Counted from the stretch's first letter, positions 12,760 to 25,408 are shown. The stretch: 64,000 nt of DNA from Sinohyriopsis cumingii (GCA_028554795.2 CM068827.1:74370244-74434243), one strand, 5' to 3'. The notes: a model not told the origin generated them from the letters alone. A program made the numbers and translations.

Positions 12760-13665
12760 AATCCATGCAAAGAGCTGACACACCATCTTTCTAGGTGAGA
12801 GATATCAGGTCCACTTGTCTTTTGATTCTATTGCGCCTCTTGTTATGCCATGTTCTCTTCCACTCTCTACTTTTAAGTCAATTTCAGATAATGACATTAC
12901 ACTTGGTATAATTATATATCATCAAAATGGTCTTGCATCACACAAAGTCTCCAATCGTAGAGGTCAATGTTACAGGTCAATAGTTTAAGTTTCGTGTGTT
13001 CTAAAGCTTTCTAACGTCACAGCTGGTTAAGATATAGCTTGGTAAACTTGCATACTAGAAGCTATTTGTATTGCTTATCCTCAATAGCAAGGTCACGTGT
13101 CAATATTTTATGGTTTCTGTTGTTTCTTCTTTATATCACAAATTTGGTTTGCGGTACCAGAATGAAATGTACACATATTTCCCAGATTAAATCAAGAAAG
13201 GTCACCAGTCAGCGCAAGCTAATTCCATCTTCTAAGTAATTGTTCTTGAAAGTGCAAATATTAATCAGTCGAAATCTTCCACAATGATGTCGACATCAGA
13301 CTGACAATACTTGACCATTTCTTCTTTTGAAAATCAAAAACATTGTGTAACGTGTACTTAGTAGTAGGCGTAGAGAGCTTCCCATTATTCTGTTTGCATT
13401 TCCCGTTGTAGATTTGTATGAAGTTTCATGGCAGTGGACGATCTGTTGTAGGATACACTCTCCCTGTATATAGAACCACTAAGTATGTGAATACTATGAT
13501 AGGTTCCACATTCAATATGTGAAAATAGATGAGCCCCAAAAGATTACACATCTGGTCAGACATTTACAGGGTGATTCTAAATTCAAGAATAATACTACAG
13601 GTGCACAAATGAAGATGATAGATTATATCCATCAAGAGAAAGGACACAGCGGTCCAGAATGTTCC
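12760..13665. other. no gene seen
   Basis: Short open frames only, with no domain or repeat recognised. Confidence 0.4.
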
Positions 13666-13669
13666 AATG

Positions 13670-13925
13670 TGTGAGGGAGACGGGTAGGGGTGGAGGTGAG
13701 GAGAAAAAAGAGATCGGTAAGGGAGGAAAGGGTGACAGAGGGTGGGAGAAGGGAGGGAGAGAGATGGAGAATGAAAGAGAGGGAGAGAGGGAGCGAGGGC
13801 GAGATAGGGGAACGACATGAAACTATATAGAAGGAAGAGGTGGGATAAGGGGAAGAAGAGAAGGGAAGGGTACTGAGAGGGAATGGGATGGGGAGAGGAA
13901 GGGAGAAAAGAAGACTAGAAGAAGT
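13670..13925 (+). repeat. long purine (G/A) tract
   Basis: About 250 bp is overwhelmingly G and A (GGGAGGGAGAGAG, GAGGGAGAGAGGGAGCG and similar), with few pyrimidines. Such homopurine tracts can form triplex (H-DNA) structures; that is general knowledge, not shown here. The S/P/L-rich minus-strand frame 13564-13818 is an artefact of the tract. Confidence 0.8.
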
Positions 13926-13930
13926 TAGGC

Positions 13931-14190
13931 TGAGTCATGCCAAAGGCTTACAAAAATGGTACTAATAGCTGCCTCGCTATGAGCTCAGCATTAAGAGGTT
14001 TGTGTTTGAACTGGTCGGTCTGGTGTCAGGATAATGTGACTGGGTGGAAGATCATGATGCCACATGTCTACGGCATGATGCCAGAGTGCTGGACATATTA
14101 ATAAAAATTACTACACTGCAGACATCGTGGCGATATGACAGATAAATTGTTAAAGCTTCGTCAAAAATACAAATAAAACACACACACACA
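13931..14190 (+). mobile_element. SINE family S1, copy 1 (head missing)
   Basis: From GAGTCATGCC onward it aligns with the full copy at 52968-53270: ATGGTACTAATAGC, CTCAGCATTAAGAGGTTT, GGTGTCAGGATAATGTGACT, ATGATGCCACATGTCT, GCGGCATG-like block, GACATCGTGGCGATATGAC and AAATTGTTAAAGC. The tRNA-like head of the full copy is absent. It ends in ACAAATAAAACACACAC, consistent with a retroposon tail. Confidence 0.85.
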
Positions 14191-14435
14191 CACAGTGACA
14201 TTCAAGTAATTATTTTTTAAAATAATTAAAAGATTCGCACTAAAAGAACTAGAGTTTCGTTTTTCTTGCTTTAATCTCTTAACCTCCTGAATCGAGATAT
14301 TTGAGACAGTACCATGAATCGTAACCCATGATCTTGCTTGTATCGGTGCGCTCTAGAAACCTTACCTGTCACAATTATCATATTTCAGGGATGATACAGG
14401 TGACTCGTACACCTCATCAAAGAGCACACATAATC

Positions 14436-14495
14436 GATAAAAGGCAGTTATAAAGAGATCGTGAAGATAAAAGGCAGTTATAAAGAGATCGTGAA
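14436..14495. repeat. exact 30-bp tandem duplication
   Basis: Two identical 30-bp units start with GATAAAAGGCAG at 14436 and 14466. Identity suggests a recent event. Confidence 0.95.
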
Positions 14496-14499
14496 GAAC

Positions 14500-16780
14500 A
14501 TTATCAGAAGCTATATTTGTGGTATGCTGGCAGATGTACTGTTGATTTATATGGTGTCTAGAAAGTGTAACAAATTAATTGAATCCCCCCCAAAAAAAGG
14601 TTCACAATATACACGAATAAACAGGACGCAAATCATGATTTCTCTTAGTATCTATATTTGTAATTTGTAAGTAGATTTGGCCTCTGTATGCCTTGTTCAG
14701 TTTTGGTGGTCACATATAGGAATACTTGCCAGCTTGCCCATCGTCCGGGCAAATGGACTGAAGATCATCTGCTTGTGATCTTATCGGAGACCATCGATTC
14801 TGACAGTTAGAACTCTGTGAAATGTTTTTAAATTTGTCGACTTACGAAACATACTCATTTGGTTGAAGATTTCCTATTATGAAATTTAACAATCTGGTTG
14901 CGACTGGTAAAGAATTCGCTTCGACATAACGACAATTAATAAAAACACAAACACAAATAATATCGCCGTGTGTAAACATACTTGATATAATGACTTTGTT
15001 GTGTGTAAAATAACTGAGGCAGACTACATAAAACTTGTATCCAAGATGTAACTGATATATTTTATCCATTATGGAACTGTATGTTTCTTCTAAGTATTAC
15101 AAGCAAGAGGCTTTATTGATCAACTGTTGACAAAGACAACTCTATGAAAAAAATTGATTTATTGCATGTGATTTCCTCTGACTTGTCAAACAGATATTAT
15201 AGAAGCTGCCTAACTATTGGTTCATCCGTGATTACATCAAGCACTCCTTCAGATAATGAAGTGATTATAGGACACACGGTACTAATTATACGGAAGAACT
15301 GTGAACCAGTCTAGAAATGGGTGAACAAATAACAGAGTATTTACGGGTTTGGTGGTCCATAGTTGGTTAATAATGAAAATTAAAATTTTAGTAAAAATAT
15401 CTTTTGAGAGCTTATCCTATATGTAATTTTAAAAAATATAGACAAAATTCTATTGATACAATTTTAATATTTTTACAGGCTTGACTCAGGAGTACTCAGT
15501 AATGAAAGTAGCACCTGATTCATTTGGTGCAGAATCAATAATACGTGTTTCATGCACATGTAGATAAACCAAATGCAGCGGCTTACATGGTTTTCTCCAC
15601 ACATAAGCTTGTACCAAGGTTAGTTGTGCATGGAGAATTATAGGTGTCATCATCAGCACCCAGACATTTTAAGTTATTGAATTTTGAATATGATAGTGTT
15701 TCCATATGTTTACTATTGGAGTTGAATTAATACCGTGAGTCCAATAAACACTTTCTGCAACGCTCTGTTTACGATGTAACCAGACTTGATTTCAAATGAA
15801 CGTGAGCTAATGTCTTCGATAAATGTCTTCGATAAAAGTCTGCCACTGTGTTACGATATATCAGTGAATTGGAAGTACTGAGAGAGGATATCTACATTTA
15901 GTTGCTTTGTTGTTATCTGAGTACAACAAAGTTAAGAAAAAATGTGAAGAATCTGTTAGAACGACAAAGTTCGTTTTCGTGCTTTCTATTTCGTTATATG
16001 GTCGATGTATGTTTGTACTTTTGTTATGTAATTTTAGCATTTTAGTCTCCAGCTCATTATGTCATCAGATGCTTCAAACACAGAATTGAGCGGAAACCTT
16101 GTCAGTTTTTAAACATAACGGATTCAGGTAACGTCAGCATTGTTTGCATCATATATTCGATATAGGAAGGAAGGGCAAAATATGCGAATTATTCCCGCGA
16201 CATGGATTCACTAACGTTTATTCTTATCATGCAAATAATAATTATATCAGGTACAAGTCAAACGTTAGATGTTCTCTTTCTCACAATTTATAATATTTTT
16301 AGTAATCCATAGAGAAAGGTTCAAATGGAGTAAAGAAGAAGTCCCCTGATTTTTTAGTCAAAAGGTCGAATGTCAAGGTCGCTATTAGTGACAGAAGAAA
16401 AATGGTTTCCGTTTAATGTTATTAGTTTAGCATTATAGATCTGTGCCAAAACATTGTGGATTGCTTGTACTTAGTGGAAGTCTTGCAGTTGACGTTTAAA
16501 AGATACCAATTAATATCAGGTCAAAATGTCAATAACCAGCCACTAGTGCTGTCGAGTGAAGATGGTTAAAAACTAAACGTCTATATGCAAACTAATTCTC
16601 TTCTATTGACGAGATAACTATCTTGTTGGGTTGCAAAACTATGTAGGCAAGTCTTTGAGAGAATATGCAACTTTTCTTATCATAGAATGATTTCTTAAAA
16701 TCTGATTCTTTTCTGCAAGTGAAGAATTATTATCATGATGTTTGAAGTGTCGGATTTAGAATTGCAGTGAACTCTAAAGT
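14500..16780. other. no gene seen
   Basis: AT-rich. A 14-bp duplication (TGTCTTCGATAAA) lies at about 15812-15838. Open frames are under 80 codons without recognisable content. Confidence 0.45.
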
Positions 16781-16784
16781 AGAA

Positions 16785-17180
16785 TGCATTGAGCATTAAA
16801 ATTTTATCGCATATAAGCCAGAAAAGTCCTTTTGCAGGGTTACTTCGACCTTTCTTCGTTCATTCCCCCCCCCCATGTCAGTGTAAACTTCAAAGGGCAG
16901 CCTTCCAACTCAGAGAAATTGACCTGTATATCTTAACACGGTCCTTAGAAAGTAAACATTTGAACTACCACCCTAACCTCTTGGTAGGAATCTATTTCAA
17001 ATTATCATTTTTTCAAAGTGATTTTGTTACGCAGCGTCGTTCACAGATTCAGAACTGTCTAAACCTGCTGAAAGGAATTATTTCTTTGGGAATAAATAGG
17101 GACCGCTGCCTACGATTGGGCAGACTAATTTGAGGCGTACACTTTAGAAGCAATCAGACTTTAAGTGACGACCTTAGTCG
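16785..17180 (-). mobile_element. SINE family S2, copy A (tRNA-derived, minus strand)
   Basis: Aligns over its length with 26217-26618: GCATTGAGCATTAAAATTTT, CCAGAAAAGTC, CATGTC(A/G)GTG, AAAGTAAACAT, GAACTACCA, GGCGTACACTTT and AGTGACGACCTT. On the minus strand the middle reads GGTGGTAGTTCAAATG, an A-box-like tRNA head. The better copy B keeps a B-box-like TGTTCAAATCTC. It ends just where the LINE fragment at 17190 begins. The plus-strand frame 16789-17133 is antisense to it and not a gene. Confidence 0.7.
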
Positions 17181-17189
17181 AAATGTATT

Positions 17190-18047
17190 AGTCTACGCAG
17201 ACTCAATTCCCACGATCGCCATCGATGGGTACAGTCTGGAAGTTGTTGAGAACTTCACATACCTCGGGTCCACCGTCTCTAGCTCGCTCTCCATTGATGC
17301 TGAGGTGAACGGTAGTATCGCCAAGGCAACAGCAGTTATAGTCAGACTGAACCAGAGGGTCTGGAACAACCCTATCCTCACCGTGAAGACCAAACCGCGC
17401 ATTTATCAAGACCTGCGTGCACAGCATACTCCTCTACAGCAGCGAGGCATGGACCACCTATGCGATCCATGAGATGAAACTCAGCAGCATCCACCGGAGA
17501 TGACTGTAGCCCACTCTGCGCATCCAATGGCTAGACAAAGTACTGAACACAGAGGTTCTGAAACGCGCTAATATGAACAGCATGTTCTCCATTCTCGGCG
17601 AGAGGCGCCGTCACTGGCTCGTCCACGTCAAGAGAATGGACCCAGGCGCCTTCCCAAGGACGTGCTATACGGCGAGCTAGCAGAAGGCGCACGAATGACT
17701 GAACGGCCACGTCTGTGTTACAAAGATATCTGCAAGAACGAAATGAAGACAGCAAATATTAACTTCAACGACTGGGAGAGCTGTGCTGACGACCGCTCCA
17801 CCTGGCGAGTAGCTGTCAGACAGAGCACTCAGAAAACCGAGGAAGCGAGAAACACAAACATCGCTGGAAAGAGAACCAGGAAGAAGCGAAACAACAACAG
17901 ACTTAACAAGCATCGACTTTCACCTGCAGCAAATGCAACAGAGAGTGTCACTCTAGGGTCGCACTCTTCAGTCACTCGCAAAGTTGACGAATGGACACCC
18001 AACCGGAAGCTACCTCATCGGCGCCCGAAGACGGACGGATGCCGAGG

Positions 18048-18050
<3 letters not shown>
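17190..18050 (+). mobile_element. LINE family L1x, 3' fragment with reverse-transcriptase C-terminal region and zinc finger (broken)
   Basis: Conceptual translation in shifting plus frames gives the C-terminal part of a common animal non-LTR retrotransposon. FTYLGSTVSS appears near 17255, RVWNN near 17359, then a C-terminal half with RRRHWLVHV, a block reading as LYGELAEG (near 17662), GRP/RLCYKDICK and WESCADDRSTWR. Last comes a CCHC/C2H2-like finger FTCSKCNRECHSR near 17918. Stops and frameshifts interrupt it, for example a TGA after HRR near 17502 and the shift between frames near 17660. It is a 5'-truncated dead copy lacking the endonuclease and the catalytic reverse transcriptase. The family was often misannotated as craniofacial development protein 2-like in other genomes; that link is from memory of the motif pattern. 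A (TATG)n tail follows directly. Confidence 0.85.
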
Positions 18051-18078
<28 letters not shown>

Positions 18079-18129
18079 TGTATGTATGTATGTATGTATG
18101 TATGACTGACTGACTGACTGACTGACTGA
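18050..18129. repeat. (TATG)n followed by (GACT)n
   Basis: The TATG run (about 18050-18103) is probably the slippage tail of the LINE fragment to its left. The GACT run (about 18104-18129) lies where the next element's tail begins. Confidence 0.9.
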
Positions 18130-18250
18130 CTTTATTTCCTCTTAAAAAGAGATTACATCAGATTAAACAAATTCAGGATAATACAAGATCATAAAATAGA
18201 ACAGAAAATTGACAAAAATACAATAGTAATACTGTGTCAGCTACCGTATT
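18104..18250 (-). mobile_element. possible 3' tail of a second LINE family (minus strand)
   Basis: After the GACT run, TTTATTTCCTC-n-GAGATTACATCAGATTAAA resembles the 3' end of the LINE at 44676-46534, which reads CTTTATTTCC-n-GAAGATTACATGACATAAGA after its own (ATC)n tail. Only short blocks match, and the 5' limit is not visible. A weaker relative starts near 18532. Confidence 0.35.
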
Positions 18251-18750
18251 GACTAAACGAAATATCTCAATACCTGCAATTATGCAAATCTGCAATCATT
18301 TGGCGGAGCATAGCACTGATCTTTTAACAGTTGCTTGATGATGATAATATTTCTAAAAGTTAATACGTCTATAGTGTTATGTGCTTAACATTAAGTTCGA
18401 GATAGCAACGAAAATGAAATGAAAAACTTATAACAGTGTAATTCTATATGTAGTTTTTTTCTTCATATGACGCATGTATTTATGCATATATATACTTGTT
18501 TGCGCGTATGCGTGCGTGCATGCATTTATCTATGACTGACTGCCTAAATGACTTAGTTACCTCTACAACAAAGAGTATATCAGGTTGCTACGATACATAT
18601 TATACATATCCTAAGATTATGAGACACATCATAGACGAGAACGCAAGCATGATATATACATCGTCAACTAATGCATTTACAAAATGAGATATATAAATAC
18701 AGAAAACCATATAGAAATCTCTAGGAAATATACATAAACACATACATAAA
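18251..18750. other. no gene seen
   Basis: AT-rich sequence with TATGACTGACTG near 18532 that may be the tail of another LINE fragment. No coding. Confidence 0.35.
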
Positions 18751-18753
18751 CAC

Positions 18754-18970
18754 ACAGACAGAGCACTAAGAAAGCCGAGGAAGCGAGAAACACAAACATC
18801 GCTGGAAAGAGAACCAGGAAGAAGGCGAAACAACAACAGACTTAACAAGCATCGACGTTCACCTGCAGCAAATGCAACAGAGAGTGTCACTGTAGGGTCG
18901 CACTCTTCAGCCACTCGCGAAGGTGATTAATGGACACCCAGCCGGAAGCTACCTCATCGGCTCACCGACA
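18754..18970 (+). mobile_element. second 3' fragment of LINE family L1x
   Basis: About 200 bp nearly identical to 17817-18025: CAGACAGAGCACT, AGCGAGAAACACAAACATCG, AACAACAACAGACTTAACAA, CACCTGCAGCAAATGCAAC and CGGAAGCTACCTCATCGG. It starts within the same coding stretch and also contains the zinc-finger segment. It lacks the upstream 620 bp and the TATG tail. Close similarity to the neighbour suggests either two insertions or a local duplication. Confidence 0.9.
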
Positions 18971-18984
18971 GCGAATTGAATAAA

Positions 18985-21900
18985 ATTCAACTTTTTGAGT
19001 GGCACTATAATACTTTTTGTAAGAAAAAAGTGTCAGACTATGAAGATGAGCAGGAAAGTAAATGGGAATCTTTGGATTATGTAACGAGTTGTCAGAAAAG
19101 GAATAAGAACTCAATCAGTTGCGCTTGAAGATCTGTCAATGGAATGTTGCTGTGACGTTTGCTGCTGATACAATAAATGGAATTGCTATCCATTTGGAAA
19201 GTATCCATTGACCCAAGAAAATAGAAACCGACACAAAAAATGCTCTTAGAGACATACTTGCTCTTCAGTTTCAAAATATCATATCTTTTCAGTACACATA
19301 TGTGTGTGCACATAAATCAGGAATACACATCGAATTACAGAAACTGCAACATAATGTTGTACCATATGATGAAATCTCTCTGATAGTTCGTACCTCTTGG
19401 AAGAAAAGTCGCATTGTATAAGTGTTTATCATACTCTTCTTTTCCAAGGCTCCCTTCTGCCTGGTGGGCGTTTTCTTGCAAGAAGTCACGTGAAATCGGA
19501 AAAACTTCGATCCCATTTGGTGTCCCTTTCATTTTGTCTGGATGACCAAGATCTCCTAGAGGAATGCAGAATTCTTGACTCCTTTTGCTTTCAATGTTTT
19601 AATGAGGAGAAACACTGGCTTGCGGACCCCTTAGATGTGAGCCAAATTAAAATAATGATAGAGGGGAACTTGCATATTCATTTACCATACCAGTGTTTAT
19701 TAGAACAAATGCTACTGAACAAAGACAGCCTCAGGCGTCGATCACCATAAGATTTCTACACCTCAAAAGTGTCATCTTTACATTGCCATTTAGATTTTTC
19801 AATGAAATACTTAACAGAAGTTACAGTAGTCTCATACAATATACTATCACAGATGAGGTGTTCATTAACTGCTAAAACATCACATCTGTTTGTTCCATCA
19901 CATCAGCAGCCAATATAAGCCAACGTCTGCGAAACGGAGATAGACGTCTCACGAAAGCAGCAGTTTCAGAACTTTGTCACCTTAAAACATATCTGAAACC
20001 ATATCCACTATACTGTGTAAAAGCAAGTAACGTCTCATCTTCTGGACATCTGGTTTGTCTTGTCCAGCTAACTATGGAAACAGACCCACACCCTGTGAAC
20101 AGAAAATAATTCAACTATGATCCCTGCCCGTCACAATCAAATGCATTCCAAAGGATTCAAACGATGCATTAAAATAGCATCTTCCACTGTGTGAAGAAAA
20201 AGAAGATTGTGCATGCAAGGAAGTACCACAACTGAAAAAGGACGATCTACCACTGTTGCTTCTAAAGATGACGTCAAACGAAGAGTGTACTTTTGAACGT
20301 TTTCATCATCAAGCCACATGGGGCCTGAAATACTTCTGAACAAGATTTACGTCATTACAGTCCTTCACATAAATTCTAAACAAAGCGGCTTCGATGGAAA
20401 ATTCGGAACTTCGGCAAGAAAACGTGGATCTAGACAAAAGCTTTTCATCCTTGGCCATTCATGATGTGGGGAAAATGGATACTGTTAGCAATAATGACAG
20501 AAACGAAAACTTTCCACTAGACATCTCTAGTAAAGCTATAGAGGGCATTAATGGAGCCATTACCTCCATTACAGCAGCTGATGGTAATAGTGATACAGTC
20601 AGTCGAGGATATGAAAAACATCCAGCATGATCCAAATGTAAATTGTGATTTGTTGCCATGTGCTGAAGTCAGTGTTAGAGATGAAGAGGATGTAAAACCA
20701 ATTTATGAAGACAAACTGAATGAAAGACGAGAAGGAGAAGAAAAGGAAAAGGAGGAGGAAGAATATTCAAATATTGGGATAAAAGTTGATGCTAATATAA
20801 TTATTCTCCAAGATGTTCAAGCCCTCCTTGAAGAAACACAGATACCATTTTTAAAAAAAAACAAAGATGCAACTGTGTTTTGCAGTACTGATAGTAGCAT
20901 ACTAGATTATCAAGTTCTAAATAACATACCATCACCACCACTATGATGACATCATCCTCCATCTTCCAGTGGTAGAGATGACGATATAGTGAAACAAATG
21001 AAAATGTTTTGTTTGCACCTGACTATAAGATTGCAAGACATAATTTTAGGCTTTAAGATGGGAACAAAATGTATGCAATATTTCTTCCAGAATTTCCAGT
21101 ACTGTACTTAAGAAAGTCCATATTCATAAATTTCATATCAGCCTATGAAACATCAGGCCTCATTCATAAATTGAAATATATGAGAGATGGTGATTTTGAA
21201 AAAGACTGCAGTAAATTAGTAACTATTGTCAGCATCGAGACAGCCACGCGAAACTTTTGCCGATTGTCAGTAGCCTTACATTTCCCAGTTCTCGTCACAT
21301 TTATCGACCCGCTACCACATTCATATGAGGAGGAGCTGAGAAATAAATGGTGTGATCAGGAGTTATGTCAGCCATCTTAAAGTGAGAGGGGACAAATGTT
21401 GATAGAATTCATTAAAAAAACATCCACTGAGAATAAAACATTTCCCTGCTTTAGGATATAATGAAGCATTGTGACGAAATTGTTGCCTCGCCGTTGCTGA
21501 AAGACTAGGAGGAAAATATGGACAAAGCTTACTTCTGGCCAGTGTGATGTCTTCACTTCCATTCTCATTCTTAAATGGAACTTCCATTTATGCTGGATTT
21601 TGCTCACTGCTTTTGATAGAACTTTACAAATCAAGTCACTTTCACAGACAAATGAAGCATGCTCTACTCAGTATCTAACACAATGGTAGTATTGTCAGCT
21701 TTGGATTAGACACTGCTCGACCATACAAATGCAAAGAAATGTATTCGATCGGGGGCGACACTCAGCAATGTCATGATAAAGATGTCCACAGTGGAGGAGC
21801 CGAGACAAGTGCATACAGTAATCAAGTCTGTCATCTCGGGAGAGGATGCTTCGAAGATTAAGCAGGATGAGACGAAAAGATAGCATCTAAAATATCAGAA

Positions 21901-23080
21901 AGGTACATGGGGAAAAGGCCTGTTATAATGTCTTGGGCCATATTGTAAGAACAGTTGGTCTTAATGACTTTCGCAGAAAGGGAAAGTTATTAAGGTTTGC
22001 TCCCATTCTAAGAAATATATATCACAAGGAGAATCCAGAGGTGCGGCAAGAGATGTTAGATTCAACACAGAAGAGATAGGAAAATTCGTGATTAACAGGT
22101 ATGCAGCAAGAGAGGGTCTATTGGGTATGACACTTAGTGATTGTATTAGCACTGAATTGATAAACGGACCCAAACATCTCATTAATAGAATAAAAAGATC
22201 AAAAGGGTCAATAATCAAGAGGAATAAAGAAGCACCACAAAATACATCATGCAAGAGCGTGATAGAAAAAAGCGATTAGAAAAGAAAAAGGATAGTGAAG
22301 AAGACGACAACGATTGTGGACTTATGGACTATCTAAGCTCTTCTATGAATACTTGTCAGTCAATCTTTAAGACAGATGGGACAAAATTATCCACCAATAA
22401 ATCAGCTGGTGTGAAACGACCTCTTCTCGAATTCATGAAGAAAATATCTGATAAACAGGTACCATATGGCACATTTTATAACCTATGTTGTTATCCATAG
22501 GTGGGTCCACGAGTACCCGGATACTAAATGGCATCTTTACTAAGTTGGGTCGGAGTTTTCCAGATTTATCTTTCATCGTAATGGTATACAAGTTTTCTGC
22601 CAGCGTTTGTAAAGGCAGCACTCACGTTTTCAAGTTGACAATCCATGTGATTGAGCTCTAAGTACACATACTTTATCAGTGCCAATCAGAGGTGTGTCTT
22701 TTCCTGTAAATAACTGACCTTAATCCAACAGCTTCTTTTTCCACGTGAGAACTTTGATTGAGCTGTGACTGCGATACAGTGGCAAGTAACAGAGAGTTGT
22801 CATTTCATCTTGCCGTACAAATGATGCGTTCATTTGCAACCTGTAATAGATTTTACAAATTGTATAATCAAAGTGTTACTCACAAAGCTCAGGCTCATAC
22901 TATAAATAAGCATCCGCTTATGACAGTGAGGCCAAGGAAAGGGAGTCGGATTATATTGATGATGACTACAGCACGAAGATTTACTGGACAACGATGAAGG
23001 GTTTCAGAATTTTATGAGACAATGAGGATGATTTCTTGGATTTGATACAAGATGACATTAGATATTAGTGATATTTTTAA
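18985..23080 (+). pseudogene. broken coding-like blocks, unidentified (possible dead gene)
   Basis: Several plus-strand blocks read like protein but are separated by stops and shifts. A stop-poor block rich in charged residues lies at about 18985-19125 (contains WHYNTFCKKKVSDYEDEQES). Others are 19397-19750, and 20394-20630 continuing in another frame to 20946 with the acidic run GEEKEKEEEE. Further blocks are 21069-21380, 22088-22279, 22249-22500 and, in another frame, 22905-23060 (contains YDSEAKERESDYIDDDY). The shift near 20600 between two overlapping frames is the clearest break. I recognise no domain. It could be a decayed processed copy of a nuclear protein, given the acidic and lysine-rich stretches, or a chance cluster. 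Some minus-strand frames (19335-19532, 20137-20343) also look protein-like, so even the strand is not certain. Confidence 0.3.
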
Positions 23081-23227
23081 AATACTGTGGAATAAAGAAT
23101 TTGGACTTAACTTCAGGTCTGTACACATGAAATGCAATTTCCCTTTGTCGGATACCCGGATAACCGATCGTTAGAATCCATGGATTTTCTAAAACTTGAA
23201 GAAAGAAATTGGCACTCTTCTATGAAC

Positions 23228-23231
<4 letters not shown>

Positions 23232-23284
<53 letters not shown>

Positions 23285-23296
23285 TCTCTCTCTCTT

Positions 23297-23328
<32 letters not shown>
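23232..23328. repeat. (CT)n microsatellite
   Basis: CT dinucleotides interrupted twice by TTTAT. RERERE and LSLSLS open frames here are artefacts. Confidence 0.95.
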
Positions 23329-23331
<3 letters not shown>

Positions 23332-23707
23332 ACACGGTACCATGGAAAGAATATTCACGTGCACAAAGTCTGAATCAGCAAAGGTTATCCTAGATAACTC
23401 GTAGAAAGCATTACATTGGGCATCTATCCGTCATCAGCAAGACTGAATATATTTTCAGTTTGGAGGAATAATTATAGAGGAGGACAGAATCTTTATTATT
23501 TATTCCAGAGTCATTTTCCTTGGTGAGTTTTGCTGAACATTTTTTTCCCACCCATCACATGGTTTGACACTAAATTTTTGCCTTGTCTCTAAGGTATTGC
23601 AACGCAAATTTGATCTGGATCAAGTCAGGCGTTAAGGGGGAGGGGTGGGTTCCAAAATGTCAAAAGGACCCTGACTTTCCTTAAAAGGGTACCAATGCAA
23701 AAGTCTA

Positions 23708-23842
<135 letters not shown>

Positions 23843-23849
23843 GAGTCTA

Positions 23850-24069
23850 ATTTAAATGTGATTCTGATTTCAATATGTACAAAACTTACTGTTTATGTAC
23901 ATTTTGCCAATTTGTTTAACTTACATAACATCAGTAGGAAAATAAATTCGTTGATTGAATATTTTTCAATTTTCAGTTCAGTCTGCAATAGATGTTAAAC
24001 ATATTTGGTACAGTATAAGAAAGTTATATGTAAGAATGGTGGCATAGTAAATGTTATTTTTCTCTCCAT
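23850..24069. other. no gene seen
   Basis: AT-rich spacer between a microsatellite and a LINE tail. Confidence 0.4.
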
Positions 24070-24073
24070 AAGT

Positions 24074-24373
24074 TCATGTGTTTACCATCTTCATCTTCAT
24101 CATCATCATCATCACCATCAACCCCTTAACCCAAGGGTTGACTTTACAACCAGTTCTCTCCATCTCTCCCTGTTCCTTTTGGGAATCTCCAAATCTCATG
24201 CCTGTCCACTCATTAACGTTGTCATCCCACCTCTTTTTCTGTCTGCCTCTTCCTCTGCACCATCGCACTGTGCCTTGCAAGATTGGTTTTGCCAGTCCAG
24301 ATAATCTTGAGACATGACCGTACCATCTTATAATTTCAAAAATTATTATGTGACGTTCTGCTTTACAATTCAC
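24074..24373 (-). mobile_element. LINE 3' end, C-terminal ORF2 fragment (minus strand)
   Basis: The minus-strand frame contains RWYGHVSRLSGLAKPILQGT, then RGRGRQKKRWDDNVNEWTG and KVNPWVKG. This is the hallmark C-terminus of a widespread animal non-LTR retrotransposon group (WyGHv..GLakTiLqGtv...GRq.kRWeDNikEWTG). It has no internal stop over 99 codons but is truncated upstream. It ends in a (GAT)n tail (24083-24118 on the plus strand as ATC units), the typical variable tail of such elements. It encodes no catalytic reverse-transcriptase residues and is not a host gene. Confidence 0.9.
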
Positions 24374-24379
24374 ATTTGG

Positions 24380-25400
24380 TGAAGTGTTAAGAAATACAGG
24401 TGTATCATTCTGTGAGGCTTACAAATTACAATGTGGGATGTAACAACATTTACATGAACTATTAATAACACCATTTAAAATGTTGATATGTAGCTGTGGA
24501 AAAAAAAAACATGAAATAATAAGCCTTTATAGTAGACTGAAATGCATATATCAAACGTTTTTGGGCCTGTCCTATGAGTATATTAAGAAATATGTGAAAT
24601 GTTATAAGTTTGTCATTTGTTGCTGTAATTTCCACAAATGCAAAATAAAAATAAACAAAATAAAAAAATCACGTTAAGTCAGTCGTTTTAAAATAAACTT
24701 GTTAAATGGTTTGTTGGAATTTCGCTATTTTGTAGTTTTTAAATATTAAGACGTGGTACTGAGCCACTTCTAGAAACTTGAAAACACATCCACTTAAGAC
24801 AGACAGCCAATTAAGGCAGCCATTCTTCTAAAGTTTGATGGACGGGAGTCTGATAATAAAACTCTATTAGACAGAAGACTTCCTAGTAAAGGTGATATCT
24901 TATTATTTGAAAGTACCAAAAGAAGAAGATTTACAGGTATAAAAATTTTTTGTATCCTATTTACCCATATATTATACGCCATACTGAATACAGTTTCGAT
25001 CCAGATCTGCCGTCACATTCTATTAAGGCGCTGACAGAGCTTGGTCTATGCCGTTTTCCTCGAAGTAATGGAACAAATATCACAGAATTTCATTTGTGAC
25101 ATTGAGTTTTCACCACCAGCAATCAAAAAAGGAGTTGTAAAAGTAAAGCGTTTTGTGACTGGTCAGAAGAAACTCAATATGTATTTTTATTCCAGGATTG
25201 GCCTTGGCCTGCAGATTATTAAACTGTGGGCATCCGTTTGAGATTGAGCTGTCACTAACAGCCAGCATGAAACGACTTTTACATATAACGTTTTCGTGTG
25301 CTCGAACTTAATAAAATTTCAGTTTCAAACAATGGATAATAGGATTAAGATTTCCGGTGCTTCAATCTATGCCATTTGCGATTTTGTGTATTATACTTCC
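24380..25400. other. no gene seen
   Basis: AT-rich. Small frames (24480-24677, 24794-24982, 25041-25241) have no domain. The 25041-25241 frame has mixed protein-like content but no support. Confidence 0.4.
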
Positions 25401-25408
25401 GAAAGGTC

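Noticed and set aside
17193..17427. Two minus-strand frames of about 70 codons
   Set aside because: They run antisense to the LINE fragment whose plus strand has family motifs.
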